Positions 19,088-27,966 of a stretch of 64,000 bases of DNA are shown here, piece by piece (within the stretch, counting starts at the first letter, position 1; the number at the start of each line of letters is the position of its first letter). The notes below the pieces were generated by a model that had not been told where the DNA came from, did not search any database, and saw only the letters and a program-made list of their open reading frames with translations. The stretch is from Variovorax sp. N23. Lineage in GTDB: Bacteria > Pseudomonadota > Gammaproteobacteria > Burkholderiales > Burkholderiaceae_C. The stretch covers positions 248,001 through 312,000 of the forward strand of contig NZ_JAOOPY010000003.1 of assembly GCF_025486315.1 (NCBI RefSeq), written 5' to 3'. The position numbers and the translations under genes are program-made.

Positions 19088-19891
19088 CTAAGTGTCAAGG
19101 CTTACCGCATGTAGATCGACTTTGAGTTCGTATTCCATCAATCGAACATGCGGAACCTGCGTCGCCGCATACCTCAGCTTCTCGCTAATGTCCGACGCAA
19201 CTATGACGCCGAAGACATTGTTCTCGCCAGCGAGGTGCTTCTTTACCCAGCCCATGTATCGCAGGATCTGGCCAAGGGCGGAGTCTGGCCCGCGAGCTAG
19301 CTTCAACTCGAACACGTAGAAATCGCCGTTGCCAGTCGCCAAAATGTCGATCGGACCAACATCGGTCTGAAACTCCACACCGTCTCGGTCGTCCGTTCGA
19401 TAAAGGACGAGCGCGCCGTCATGACTAGGGAGCTTCGGTAAATTCTTCGCAAGGTAGTCGCGCAAATGCGCTTCAAGGGCAAACACCCCGTATGCGTCAG
19501 AGGCAGGCTCGGCGGCTTCAACTGCGGGGCCTAGGTTCTCGCCCACACCCTCCGCGAGACGAACAACGAGGCTGCCATCCGTCGCCTTGGCTATTTCCCA
19601 CACACCTTGCTTTTCCGGCTCATACCAAACTACCTTGCCGCGACCAGTGTTGAATAGGTAGTCGTACTCGGTGTCAGCAATCCGAGGTCTTTTGTTCTCG
19701 TTGTAGTGAATGCGAGATGGATGATTCACAGCACCGGAAATAATGCTGCACGTCATTGAGCTGTCGTTGACGCCGTCCCCATACATTGACCTAATTTTTG
19801 CCTTGATAGCCGGGTATGAGCATTCACCGCCTATTTGCTGTACTGCCTCTTTGACCATTTGCCGAACTGGCGGTCGAACTACATTAGTCAT
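19088..19891 (-). CDS. NucS/DUF91-like endonuclease-domain protein
   Basis: A 267-aa protein. The N-terminal half (about 8-95, MVKEAVQQIGGECSYPAIK and NHPSRIHYNENKRPR) looks like a winged-helix module often found ahead of nuclease domains. The C-terminal half (about 140-260) has a restriction-like core resembling NucS/DUF91: VGPIDILATGNGDFYVFELK (Asp and E-x-K) and GQILRYMGWVKKHL. The AAGGAG site fits the start at 19891. GC is clearly lower than in neighbours, suggesting transfer. The TAG stop lies in the IS target duplication, so the gene is intact. A DNA-repair or defence role is possible but unproven. Confidence 0.75.
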   Translation of the reverse strand: MTNVVRPPVRQMVKEAVQQIGGECSYPAIKAKIRSMYGDGVNDSSMTCSIISGAVNHPSRIHYNENKRPRIADTEYDYLFNTGRGKVVWYEPEKQGVWEIAKATDGSLVVRLAEGVGENLGPAVEAAEPASDAYGVFALEAHLRDYLAKNLPKLPSHDGALVLYRTDDRDGVEFQTDVGPIDILATGNGDFYVFELKLARGPDSALGQILRYMGWVKKHLAGENNVFGVIVASDISEKLRYAATQVPHVRLMEYELKVDLHAVSLDT

Positions 19892-19963
19892 CCAACTCTC
19901 CTTGTTTGTTCTGATCCAAGTTTCTGACTGCGCACGAGGCGTGGTCGCGTGCAAGCCATCCCC

Positions 19964-21106
19964 TCAGCGCACCACCCGCCCGTCCGCCGTCACGGTCACC
20001 AGCTCGATCCCCCAGGCCGCGTCGCGCGCACCGGCGCGCAGGTTGATGCGGAAGCCGCCGACGTCGTAGGCCGTCATGCCCGAGAGGGTGCGCTGCAGGG
20101 CCGCGACCGTGAAATTGCGGCCGGTGCGGCGGATGCCTTCGGCGAGCGCCTTGGCGGCGATGAAGCCTTCGAGGCTTTCGTAGGTCGGCGTCTGGTCGGA
20201 GTTGTCGATGGCGGCGTTGTACTCGCGCACCACGGCGATCGAGGTGCTGCGCGGCGAGGGCACGACCTGCGAGATGACCACGCCGCGGATGTCCTTGCCC
20301 AGCGCCAGGAAGAGGGGGTTGAGGCCGACCACCGAGTAGTTCATGAACAGGCCGACGTAACCCGCCTTGCGCATCTCCTGGATGACCGCGGCCGTGGTCT
20401 GGAACAGCGCGGCCTGGATCACCACCTGCGGCTGCAGCCTGGTGAGGCTCGCCACGGCGGCGTCGACCTGGGTGCTGCCGGCCGGTACAAAGGCGGAGCC
20501 GACCAGCGGCGGCAGCTTGAGTTCGGCGATGGCGTCGTTCACCGCCTGCAGGCCGGCGCGGCCCAGCGCGTTGTCCTCGGCCAGCACGGCGATGCGCGAC
20601 TGGCCGATCGTGGCGCAGTGGCGCACCATCTTGAACGCCTCGTCGGCCATGCTGGGGCGGACGTGGAAGACGTTGGCGTGCGCTGCGTCGCGCAGCGAAT
20701 CCGCCGCACCGAAGGGCGCGAAGAAGAGCGCACCTTTCTCCTGCGCCACCTTGGCGCCGGCATTGCTGCTGCCGGTGCCCACGAAGCCGAACAGCAGGTC
20801 GGCCCCTTCGGCCAGCAGCTTCACGGCGTTGGCGCCCGCACGCGCTGGGTCGAAGCCGTCGTCGACCTGCCGCAGCTCGATGTGCTGGGCCGGGTTGGCG
20901 TCGTTGAAGGCGTCGACATAGAGCTTGGCGCCGCCGGCGAAGGCCATGCCGATTTCGCTGGCGGCGCCGGTCAGGGGCACCGACTGGCCCCACACGATGC
21001 GGCGGGGCGCCGGGGCGGGCGCCGTCTGCGCGCGCAGTGGACCGCCAATGCCGGAGGCGATGCAGCCGCCGCCGAAAGCCAACCACTGCCTGCGTGAAAA
21101 AGCCAT
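19964..21106 (-). CDS. Branched-chain amino-acid-type ABC transporter substrate-binding protein
   Basis: A 380-aa periplasmic type I binding protein with a twin-arginine-like signal (FSRRQWLAFGGG). It has two lobes, with features such as GQSVPLTGAASEIG and the GFVGTGSSNAGAKVAQEKGALFFAPF segment. No permease or ATPase genes lie beside it, so it is an orphan receptor, a common pattern in Burkholderiales. The ligand is unknown. The A-type start at 21106 precedes the signal directly. Confidence 0.85.
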   Translation of the reverse strand: MAFSRRQWLAFGGGCIASGIGGPLRAQTAPAPAPRRIVWGQSVPLTGAASEIGMAFAGGAKLYVDAFNDANPAQHIELRQVDDGFDPARAGANAVKLLAEGADLLFGFVGTGSSNAGAKVAQEKGALFFAPFGAADSLRDAAHANVFHVRPSMADEAFKMVRHCATIGQSRIAVLAEDNALGRAGLQAVNDAIAELKLPPLVGSAFVPAGSTQVDAAVASLTRLQPQVVIQAALFQTTAAVIQEMRKAGYVGLFMNYSVVGLNPLFLALGKDIRGVVISQVVPSPRSTSIAVVREYNAAIDNSDQTPTYESLEGFIAAKALAEGIRRTGRNFTVAALQRTLSGMTAYDVGGFRINLRAGARDAAWGIELVTVTADGRVVR

Positions 21107-21264
21107 GTACGACCCCAGGAATCTATTGGTAACAAATCGTACGCAATGACCGTGCCGGCTGTGGGATGACGCCCCTCAACTTTTGGCTGCAGCTGCCGAT
21201 AAATCCACGGAATGCCGTCTGCTGCGGCGTCGCCTCGGGGCGATCCCGCTTCACAGGCGGGAAT

Positions 21265-22029
21265 TCAGCGCTTGATGAAAACGAGGTCCCACACGCCGTG
21301 GCCCAGTTTCAGGCCCCGGTTCTCGAACTTGGTGAGCGGCCGGTAGTGCGGCTTCTCGGCCCAGCCGTCGGCGCTGTTGCGCAGCATCGGCTCGGCCGAC
21401 AGCACCTCCAGCATCTGCTCGGCATAGGGCTGCCAGTCGGTGGCGCAGTGCAGGTAGCCGCCGGGTTGCAGCCGATCGGCCAGCTTGGCCACCAGCGGCG
21501 ACTGGATCAGCCGGCGCTTGTTGTGGCGCTTCTTGTGCCACGGGTCGGGAAAGAAAACGTGGATGCCGGCCAGCGTGCCGGTCGGCAGCATGTGGTCGAG
21601 CACGTCGACCGCGTCGTGCGCGCAGATGCGGATGTTGGTCAGGCCCTGCTCGCCGATGCGCTTGAGCAGCGCGCCCACGCCGGGCTCGTGCACCTCGCAG
21701 CAGAGGAAGTTCGTCTCGGGCATCAGCGCGGCGATGTGCGCCGTGGCCTCGCCCATGCCGAAGCCGATCTCCAGCACGGTGGGCGCCTCGCGGCCGAAGG
21801 TGGCGGCGAAGTCGAGCGGCTCGGCGCGGTAGGGCAGCAAATAGGTCGGGCCGAGTTCGTCGTAGGCGCGTTGCTGGCCGTCGGTGGTGCGGCCGCCGCG
21901 CTTCACGAAGCTCTTGAGGCGCTGGCCATAGCGTGGGTTTCGCGGGGTGGTCGCGGCCGGGTCGGCGGCGTCGGCAGAGTCGGTGGGGCCCGGTACGTCG
22001 GGAGGAGGGGCGGTCGCGGGCAGGTTCAT
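21265..22029 (-). CDS. trmB: tRNA (guanine-N7-)-methyltransferase TrmB
   Basis: A 254-aa SAM-dependent methyltransferase that forms m7G46 in tRNA. The SAM motif [16 protein letters not shown] and the family motif [18 protein letters not shown] are present, and the C-terminus reads [17 protein letters not shown]. An N-terminal extension of about 45 residues is Pro/Ala-rich. The ATG overlaps the gluQRS stop (TGATG), implying co-translation. A TACAAT hexamer sits 11 nt upstream inside gluQRS, so a separate promoter is also possible. Confidence 0.95.
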   Translation of the reverse strand: MNLPATAPPPDVPGPTDSADAADPAATTPRNPRYGQRLKSFVKRGGRTTDGQQRAYDELGPTYLLPYRAEPLDFAATFGREAPTVLEIGFGMGEATAHIAALMPETNFLCCEVHEPGVGALLKRIGEQGLTNIRICAHDAVDVLDHMLPTGTLAGIHVFFPDPWHKKRHNKRRLIQSPLVAKLADRLQPGGYLHCATDWQPYAEQMLEVLSAEPMLRNSADGWAEKPHYRPLTKFENRGLKLGHGVWDLVFIKR

Positions 22030-22961
22030 CACGGGCGCGAATTGTAGAGATCGCGCCAGGCGGCCACCCAGCCGGCCAGCGCATCGGCAGTGTTGGCCGC
22101 TGTCGTGGCGGGCAGTCCGAGCGCCTGCGCGGCCGTGGCGAGTGCCCGCAGTGCGGCGGCCGGCGTGCCCAGGTCGAGTGCCGTCGCGCCGTTCTGCTTG
22201 GAGAGCTTCTGGCCGTCCGGCGCGAGCACCAGCGGCGTGTGCAGGTAGCTGGGCGTCGGCAGACCGAGCGCGCGCTGCAGCAGGATCTGGCGCGCCGTGT
22301 TGTCGGCCAGGTCTTCGCCGCGCACCACGTCGGTGATTCCCTGGTCGGCATCGTCGACCACCACGGCGAGCTGGTAGGCCCAGGGGCCGTCGGCGCGGCG
22401 CAGCACGAAGTCGCCGACCTCGGCCGCCACATCCTGGCGTTGCGGGCCGAGTCGGCGATCGGTCCAGTGCAGGTCGTGCACGCACAGGTCGGGCGGCGGC
22501 GCCAGCGGCTCGACGGCGAAGCGCCAGGCGCGCGCGGCCTGGCCGTGCAGGCCTTGGCGGCAGGTGCCGGGGTAGACGCGCTCGCCGTGGCGCGTGTGTG
22601 TCACGCCGCGGGCAGCCAGGGTGGCGTCGATGTCCTTGCGCGAGCAGCCGCAGGGGTAGGCGCGGTGGGCTGCGATCAGGGCGTCCAGCGCCGCCTGGTA
22701 GCGCGCGGTGCGCTGCGTCTGCCAGAGGGGTGTCTCGTCCGGCACCAGGCCGCAGGCCGCCAGCTGGCCGAGGATGTGTTCGCCCAGCCCGGGCAGGCAG
22801 CGCTCGGTGTCGGCGTCTTCGATGCGCACCAGCCAGCGGGCTTGCGGGCCGCGCGCCCGCACGTCGAGCCAGCTGGCCAGCGCCGCCACCAGCGAGCCCG
22901 CGTGCAGCGGTCCGGTGGGCGAGGGCGCGAACCGGCCGGTCGGCGTCACGCCACCCGTCAC
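22029..22961 (-). CDS. gluQRS: Glutamyl-Q tRNA(Asp) synthetase
   Basis: A 310-aa paralogue of the GluRS catalytic core, lacking the anticodon-binding domain. It attaches glutamate to queuosine in tRNA-Asp. The HIGH-type motif is [13 protein letters not shown], a zinc site is suggested by CGCSRKDI with TCRQ, and the KMSKS-like motif is KLSKQNGA. The GTG at 22961 forms a GTGA overlap with the upstream oxidoreductase stop; a second GTG at 22949 is also possible. It lies in a three-gene minus-strand operon with trmB. Confidence 0.9.
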   Translation of the reverse strand: MTGGVTPTGRFAPSPTGPLHAGSLVAALASWLDVRARGPQARWLVRIEDADTERCLPGLGEHILGQLAACGLVPDETPLWQTQRTARYQAALDALIAAHRAYPCGCSRKDIDATLAARGVTHTRHGERVYPGTCRQGLHGQAARAWRFAVEPLAPPPDLCVHDLHWTDRRLGPQRQDVAAEVGDFVLRRADGPWAYQLAVVVDDADQGITDVVRGEDLADNTARQILLQRALGLPTPSYLHTPLVLAPDGQKLSKQNGATALDLGTPAAALRALATAAQALGLPATTAANTADALAGWVAAWRDLYNSRP

Positions 22962-24031
22962 ACCACAGCGAGGGCCAGCGACAGGCCGGAGAGGAAGGCG
23001 TCTTCGACGCGGTGGCCCATGCACCAGTCGCCGGCCAGGCCGATGCGCGCCTTGGCGTCCCACAGGTGCGGCTTGCCCAGCGGCGCCTGCGTTTGCGCCT
23101 CGGGCCAGCAGCGGGCGCGGGCGTAGTTGGGCGTGGCGTAGATGCCGGTGATCTCGGCGAAGGCGCGCAGCAGCTTGGCCTCGACACGCGGCGCGTCGTC
23201 GCGCAGGTGTTCCTGCGACCAGGTCGGGCTGGCCTGCAGCGTCCAGCGCTCGATCGGATCGCGGCCCGGCTTGGACGATTCGCGTGCCAGCCAAGCGACG
23301 CGGTGGTGCGTGCTGCGCGCCGCGTTCCACTGCGGGCCCAGGTGCGACATGGTCGGCTGGTTGGCTTGCGGGAAGGCGATCATCAATGTCCAGCAGGGCG
23401 AGGCATGCACCTTGGCGATGTTGCGCTCGAGCGTGGGCGAGACCTTGCTGCGGCCCAGCAGCAGCCGCGCTTGCGCCGGCGGGATGGCCAGCAGCACGGC
23501 ATCGAAGCCGGAATGGACCGGCACGCCGGGGCCGCCGTCGGTGTGCAGCTGCCAGCGGCGGCGGTCGAGCGCGTCGGGCTCGATCTGCGTCACCTGCACG
23601 CCGGTCACCAGGCGGTCGCCCAGCGGCTTGGCCCAGGCCGCCACCACCGCGTCCATGCCCGGCTGGGCCACGTAGTGCGGTTCGAGCGATGGCAGGGCGG
23701 CTTCGGCCACGCGGCCGTGCGGGTCGAGCACGCGCACGAGGTTGGCGCTCCAGGGCCGGCAGAGCTTGGGCACGGTCTGCAGCGCCAGGGCGAAGCGCTC
23801 GTCGCGCACGGTGAAGTACTGGGCGCCGCTGTCGAAGCGGCCGAAGGCGGTCGACTCGCTGGCCATGCGGCCGCCGGCGCCCGCTTCGGCCTCGAACACG
23901 GTGACCTCGTGGCCGGCCTGCACCAGCGTGCGTGCGCAGGCGATGCCCGCCATGCCCGCGCCGACGATGGCGAAGTGCTTGGGCGCCGGGCTGGGGCTTC
24001 GGTGGCGGGCGGTCGGTGCGGACGTGGTCAT
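22958..24031 (-). CDS. NAD(P)/FAD-dependent amine-oxidase-like protein (renalase type)
   Basis: A 357-aa flavoprotein. After a Ser/Pro-rich leader, the Rossmann motif [17 protein letters not shown] and the GGRMASE motif follow. Near the C-terminus, [24 protein letters not shown] is the second FAD-contact motif. It resembles the renalase/deoxyxylulose-type FAD oxidoreductases often annotated only generally; the substrate is unknown. The stop overlaps the gluQRS start. Confidence 0.85.
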   Translation of the reverse strand: MTTSAPTARHRSPSPAPKHFAIVGAGMAGIACARTLVQAGHEVTVFEAEAGAGGRMASESTAFGRFDSGAQYFTVRDERFALALQTVPKLCRPWSANLVRVLDPHGRVAEAALPSLEPHYVAQPGMDAVVAAWAKPLGDRLVTGVQVTQIEPDALDRRRWQLHTDGGPGVPVHSGFDAVLLAIPPAQARLLLGRSKVSPTLERNIAKVHASPCWTLMIAFPQANQPTMSHLGPQWNAARSTHHRVAWLARESSKPGRDPIERWTLQASPTWSQEHLRDDAPRVEAKLLRAFAEITGIYATPNYARARCWPEAQTQAPLGKPHLWDAKARIGLAGDWCMGHRVEDAFLSGLSLALAVV

Positions 24032-24092
24032 GACGGGTCTCTTTCTTTGACGGGCGGGCAGGGCGGAATGGCCGTTGACTCTACATCGGCTT

Positions 24093-25046
24093 TCAGCGGC
24101 CCCGGTGCTGCTCGAGCAGCGCGCGGCGTGTGCCCTCGTGCTCGAACTGCGCGAGCCACCATTCGAGTGCGCGGCCCGGCCGTGCGGCGGTGCGCACCCG
24201 CCACGCCAGGTGCATCTGGCCCACCGGCAACGCGCGTTCGGTCTGCAGCTCGACCAGGTGGCCGGCCTCGATGTAGGGCCGTGCCAGAGGCTCGGGCAGG
24301 AAGCCGCTGCCCAGGCCGTGCAGTTGCGCAGCGAGCTTGGCCTGCATGGTCGGCACGGTGAGCACGTCCTGCCCGCCGATCAGGTTGACGTTCATCGTCG
24401 GCCCGGCACGCGAGGAGTCGGCCGCGGCCACGGCGCGATGGCTGCGCAGCGTGGCGTCGCTGAGCGGTTGCGGCAGCCGGGCGAGCGGGTGGTGCGGCGC
24501 CACCGCGTAGACGAAGCGCAGTTCGCCCAGCGGCCGGGTACGGATGCCCGGTGCGGTGAAGCCGAGGCTCGATGCGTCGAGCACCGAGCCCACCGCGAGG
24601 TCGGCTTCGCCGCGGGCCAGCGCCTCGATGGTGCCGAGCAGGGTTTCATCGCGCAGCTTGAGGCGCGTGGGCGGCTCCAGCGCGTAGAAGGCGCCGACCA
24701 GGTCGAGCATCGGGTCACGGGCGATCACGCTGTCGATCGCGATGGTGAAGAGCGGCTCCCAGCCGGTGGCGACGCGCTTGACGCGGTTGGCGACCGCGTC
24801 GAGGTCCGACAGCAGCCGCGGTGCCTCGCGCAGCAGCTCGGCGCCGGCTTCGGTGAGCCGCGCCTGGCGTGCGCTGCGGTCGAACAGCAGCACGTCGAGC
24901 GCGTCCTCGATCTGCCGCACCCGGTAGCTCAGGGCGCTGGGCACCATGTCCATCGCGCGGGCGGCGCCGGCGAAGCTGCCCGCGCTCACCACCGTCTGGA
25001 GCATCGCGAGGGCGTCGGGGGTCAGCACGTCGCGGGCGCTGGGCAT
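24093..25046 (-). CDS. LysR-family transcriptional regulator of the pirin cluster
   Basis: A 317-aa regulator with an N-terminal winged HTH (about 10-70, LQTVVSAGSFAGAARAM and SYRVRQIEDALDVLLFDRS). An effector-binding domain follows. The start at 25046 is chosen over 25064 because GAAGGA lies upstream only of the later ATG. It is divergent from pirin-doxX-flavodoxin-pirin, and a dyad in the intergenic region fits a LysR site. The family arrangement suggests a redox or electrophile sensor; the inducer is unknown. Confidence 0.9.
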   Translation of the reverse strand: MPSARDVLTPDALAMLQTVVSAGSFAGAARAMDMVPSALSYRVRQIEDALDVLLFDRSARQARLTEAGAELLREAPRLLSDLDAVANRVKRVATGWEPLFTIAIDSVIARDPMLDLVGAFYALEPPTRLKLRDETLLGTIEALARGEADLAVGSVLDASSLGFTAPGIRTRPLGELRFVYAVAPHHPLARLPQPLSDATLRSHRAVAAADSSRAGPTMNVNLIGGQDVLTVPTMQAKLAAQLHGLGSGFLPEPLARPYIEAGHLVELQTERALPVGQMHLAWRVRTAARPGRALEWWLAQFEHEGTRRALLEQHRGR

Positions 25047-25056
25047 GGCCGATCCT

Positions 25057-25077
25057 TCATTCAAAAAAATAGAATGA
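25057..25077. promoter_or_regulatory. LysR operator dyad, pirin cluster
   Basis: TCATTC and GAATGA flank an A-rich 9-bp centre, placing T-N11-A within a 21-bp dyad. It lies in the divergent gap between the LysR gene and the pirin gene, close to the regulator start, as expected for an autoregulatory LysR site. Confidence 0.55.
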
Positions 25078-25096
25078 TGCCATCAAATGGGGACCA

Positions 25097-25124
25097 CTTT
25101 CAGTGCGGTCGGCCGCCCTAAAGT
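25097..25124 (+). promoter_or_regulatory. Putative promoter of the pirin-doxX cluster
   Basis: CTTTCA (25097-25102) and TAAAGT (25119-25124) are separated by 16 bp and lie about 65 bp ahead of the first pirin start. The match to sigma-70 hexamers is moderate. The LysR dyad is 20 bp further upstream, suitable for activation. Confidence 0.4.
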
Positions 25125-25189
25125 TCTCTCCATTCGCTACGCATACGGCGTGGCACCTGAAGAGCCCCGATGGGGCAAGGAGTTCAACG

Positions 25190-25891
25190 ATGTTGACGAT
25201 TCGTAAATCCCAGGAACGTGGCTACGCCGATCACGGCTGGCTCAAGTCCTTTCACAGCTTCTCGTTCGCCGGCTACTACGACCCGGCCCACATGGGCTAC
25301 GGCAACCTGCGCGTGATCAACGAAGACCGCGTGGCGGCCGGTGCGGGCTTCGGCACCCACGGCCACAAGGACATGGAGATCATCAGCTACGTGCTGTCGG
25401 GCGAACTGGCGCACAAGGACAGCATGGGCAATGTCGAGAGCATTCCGCCCGGCGACGTCCAGCGCATGAGCGCCGGCCGCGGCGTGATGCACAGCGAGTT
25501 CAACCACAAGGCCGACCAGACCACGCACTTCCTGCAGATCTGGATCCAGCCCAACGTGAAGGGCATCGAGCCCGGCTACGAGCAGAAGCGGTTCGACGCG
25601 GCCGACAAGCGCGGTCGCCTGCGCCTGGTGGCGTCGCCCGACGGCAGCGATGGCTCGGTGACGGTGCATGCCGACGCCAGGCTCTACGCCGGCCTGCTCG
25701 ACGGTGACGAGAAGGCATCGCTGTCGCTCGACCCGTCGCGCAAGAGCTATGTGCACCTGGTGCGTGGCGAACTCGAGGTCAACGGCAAGAAGCTGGCAAC
25801 CGGCGATGCAGCGATGCTCGAAGGCGAGACGCAACTCGCACTGACCGCCGGCAACGATGCCGAGGTGCTGGTGTTCGACCTCGCCGCCTGA
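25190..25891 (+). CDS. Pirin-family protein (YhhW-like)
   Basis: A 233-aa bicupin. The metal ligands of YhhW-type pirins fall at His57, His59, His101 and Glu103 (HGHKDME and MHSEFN) when the ATG at 25190 is used; AAGGAG precedes it. Some family members have quercetin 2,3-dioxygenase activity, but the physiological role is generally unclear. It is the first gene of the LysR-linked cluster and is followed by a strong terminator. Confidence 0.93.
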   Translation: MLTIRKSQERGYADHGWLKSFHSFSFAGYYDPAHMGYGNLRVINEDRVAAGAGFGTHGHKDMEIISYVLSGELAHKDSMGNVESIPPGDVQRMSAGRGVMHSEFNHKADQTTHFLQIWIQPNVKGIEPGYEQKRFDAADKRGRLRLVASPDGSDGSVTVHADARLYAGLLDGDEKASLSLDPSRKSYVHLVRGELEVNGKKLATGDAAMLEGETQLALTAGNDAEVLVFDLAA

Positions 25892-25898
25892 TTTCCCG

Positions 25899-25925
25899 CC
25901 GCTGCCTTCGGGCAGCGGCTTTTCC
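25899..25925 (+). terminator. Rho-independent terminator after pirin gene
   Basis: A perfect 8-bp stem CCGCTGCC-TTCG-GGCAGCGG with a UUCG tetraloop is followed by CTTTTCCTT. It lies 8 bp after the pirin stop and 37 bp before doxX, so it probably reduces read-through into the downstream genes. Confidence 0.85.
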
Positions 25926-25961
25926 TTGTTCCCCTATTTCATCAACCGCAGGAGTATTTCC

Positions 25962-26399
25962 ATGTCCACTCTCACCGCCAAAGGCACCACCGGCGTGACC
26001 ACCACCTCGACCCAGGACGTCATCGCCCTGGTCGGCCGGATCTTGGTCGCCTATCTCTTCATCCCCGCCGGCATCGGCAAGCTCATGGGTTTCGCGGGCA
26101 CCGTCGGCTATGTCGCATCGAGCGGCCTGCCGTTGCCGCAAGTCGGTGCAGCCCTCGCGATCGTGATCGAGCTTGGCGTCGGCATTGCCTTCCTGCTGGG
26201 CTTCAAGACCCGCATCTCGGCCATCGTGCTGGCTGTGTTCACGGTGGCGACCGCGCTGTTCTTCCACAAGTACTGGTCGGCACCGGATGCGATGAAGATG
26301 ATGCAGCAGATCAACTTCAACAAGAACATCGCCATTGCCGGCGGCCTGCTCGCCTTTGCTGCCTTCGGCCCGGGCCGCCTGAGCATCGACAAGCGCTGA
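25962..26399 (+). CDS. DoxX-family membrane protein
   Basis: A 145-aa inner-membrane protein with four hydrophobic helices and the DoxX features GRILVAYLFIPAGIGKLMGF and the ELGVGIAFLLGFKTR loop. Members are linked to redox and thiol stress and often sit beside pirin and flavodoxin-like genes, as here. The exact activity is unknown. An AGGAG site precedes the ATG at 25962. Confidence 0.9.
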   Translation: MSTLTAKGTTGVTTTSTQDVIALVGRILVAYLFIPAGIGKLMGFAGTVGYVASSGLPLPQVGAALAIVIELGVGIAFLLGFKTRISAIVLAVFTVATALFFHKYWSAPDAMKMMQQINFNKNIAIAGGLLAFAAFGPGRLSIDKR

Positions 26400-26443
26400 G
26401 CATTCGACCGAATCCCTGAACCCTTGACGAAAAGAACCTACAC

Positions 26444-26998
26444 ATGTCCAAGATCGCCATCGTTTTCCATTCCGGCTACGGCCACACGCAACGCGTTGCA
26501 CAAGCCGTCGCCGACGGCGCGGGCGCCGAACTGATCGCCATCGACGCCGACGGCAACCTGCCCGAAGGCGCTTGGGAGACGCTGAACGCAGCCGACGCCA
26601 TCATCTTCGGCTCGCCCACCTACATGGGCGGCGCCAGCTGGCAGTTCAAGAAGTTCGCGGATGCCTCGTCCAAGGTCTGGTTCACCCGCGGCTGGCAGGA
26701 CAAGGTCTTCGGCGGTTTCACCAACAGCGCCAGCTTCAACGGCGACAAGCAGGTCACGCTGCAGTACCTGAACACGCTGGCATCGCAGCATGGTGGCCTG
26801 TGGGTCAGCCTGGGTCTGCCGCCGGCCAACACCAAGGCCGCCACGCGCAACGACGTGAACAACCTGGGCGGTTCGGTCGGCCTGCTGGTGCAGTCGCCGT
26901 CGGACGCCAGCGCTGCCGAAGTCCCGCAGGGCGACCTCGACACCGCCAAGCTCTACGGCGCGCGCGTGGCTGCGATCGCGGCTAAGCTGCACGGCTGA
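26444..26998 (+). CDS. Flavodoxin-fold NAD(P)H:quinone oxidoreductase-like protein
   Basis: A 184-aa FMN flavoprotein. The phosphate-binding loop is IVFHSGYGHTQRVAQA; GSPTYMGGASWQFKKFADAS corresponds to the WrbA-type middle loop. It probably performs two-electron quinone reduction. It follows doxX by 44 bp in the LysR-controlled cluster, consistent with detoxifying electrophiles or quinones. WrbA itself is slightly longer and less similar, so I give no symbol. Confidence 0.88.
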   Translation: MSKIAIVFHSGYGHTQRVAQAVADGAGAELIAIDADGNLPEGAWETLNAADAIIFGSPTYMGGASWQFKKFADASSKVWFTRGWQDKVFGGFTNSASFNGDKQVTLQYLNTLASQHGGLWVSLGLPPANTKAATRNDVNNLGGSVGLLVQSPSDASAAEVPQGDLDTAKLYGARVAAIAAKLHG

Positions 26999-27035
26999 TC
27001 CACACCTCGATGCGCGGCCCGAGCCGCGCCGCCCC

Positions 27036-27956
27036 ATGATGAACGAACTGCTCGTCCTCCAGCCCCACGACAAGGACCTCGGTGGTGGCTTCAAGGTTCG
27101 GCGTTTGCTGCCGGCCGCGAAGCGACGTTCAGTGGGGCCTTTCGTCTTCTTCGACCACTTCGGGCCGGCCACCGAGACGCCCGGCAGCCAGCACGACGTG
27201 CGGCCGCATCCGCACATCGGGCTGGCCACGGTCACCTATCTTTTCGAGGGCGCGATGATGCATCGCGACAGCCTCGGCAGCGTGCAGGAGATCCTGCCCG
27301 GCGCCATCAACTGGATGACCGCCGGCCGCGGCATCGTGCATTCCGAGCGCAAGCCCGAGCGCCTCATGGGCGACACGTACGTCAACCATGGCCTGCAGCT
27401 GTGGGCGGCTTTGCCCCAGGCCTTCGAGGAGGTCGCGCCCAGCTTCGCGCACACGGCGGCCAGTGCCATCCCCGAACTCGACGTGCAGGGCGCGCAGGTG
27501 CGCGTGCTGATCGGCGAAGCCTTCGGCGTCGCGTCGCCGGTGAAGACCTTCGCACCCACCGTGTACCTCGATGTGGCCCTGCAGCCCGGTGCCAGCTTCG
27601 TGCTGCCCGCGCTGGCGGCCGAACTTGCGATCTATGTCGTGGATGGCCGCCTCGCCATCGACGGCACGCCGGTGGACGTCCACACCATGGTCGCGCTGCC
27701 GGACGGGCAGGGCGCCACGCTGACGGCCGCGCAAGCCGTGCGGCTGGTCGTGATCGGCGGCGCGCCGCTCGACGGCCCGCGCTTCATCACCTGGAACTTC
27801 GTCTCGAGCCGGCGCGAACGCATCCTGCAGGCCGGCGACGACTGGGCCGCCCAGCGCATGGGCCAGGTGCCCGGCGAAACCGAATTCATCCCGCTGCCGG
27901 GGCACCCGTTCAAGGTGCAGAGCCCCGAACCGGACACCGGCACCACGCCGGTCTGA
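27036..27956 (+). CDS. Second pirin-family protein
   Basis: A 306-aa pirin with a canonical N-terminal cupin: RPHPHIGLATVTYLFEG and GIVHSERKPE supply the metal ligands, and PFVFFDHFGPA the family hallmark. It is longer and clearly divergent from the pirin at 25190, so the pair is not a recent duplication. The closely spaced ATG pair at 27036 lacks a good ribosome site. It ends 10 bp from the convergent trhO gene. Confidence 0.9.
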   Translation: MMNELLVLQPHDKDLGGGFKVRRLLPAAKRRSVGPFVFFDHFGPATETPGSQHDVRPHPHIGLATVTYLFEGAMMHRDSLGSVQEILPGAINWMTAGRGIVHSERKPERLMGDTYVNHGLQLWAALPQAFEEVAPSFAHTAASAIPELDVQGAQVRVLIGEAFGVASPVKTFAPTVYLDVALQPGASFVLPALAAELAIYVVDGRLAIDGTPVDVHTMVALPDGQGATLTAAQAVRLVVIGGAPLDGPRFITWNFVSSRRERILQAGDDWAAQRMGQVPGETEFIPLPGHPFKVQSPEPDTGTTPV

Positions 27957-27966
27957 GCCCCCGCGC

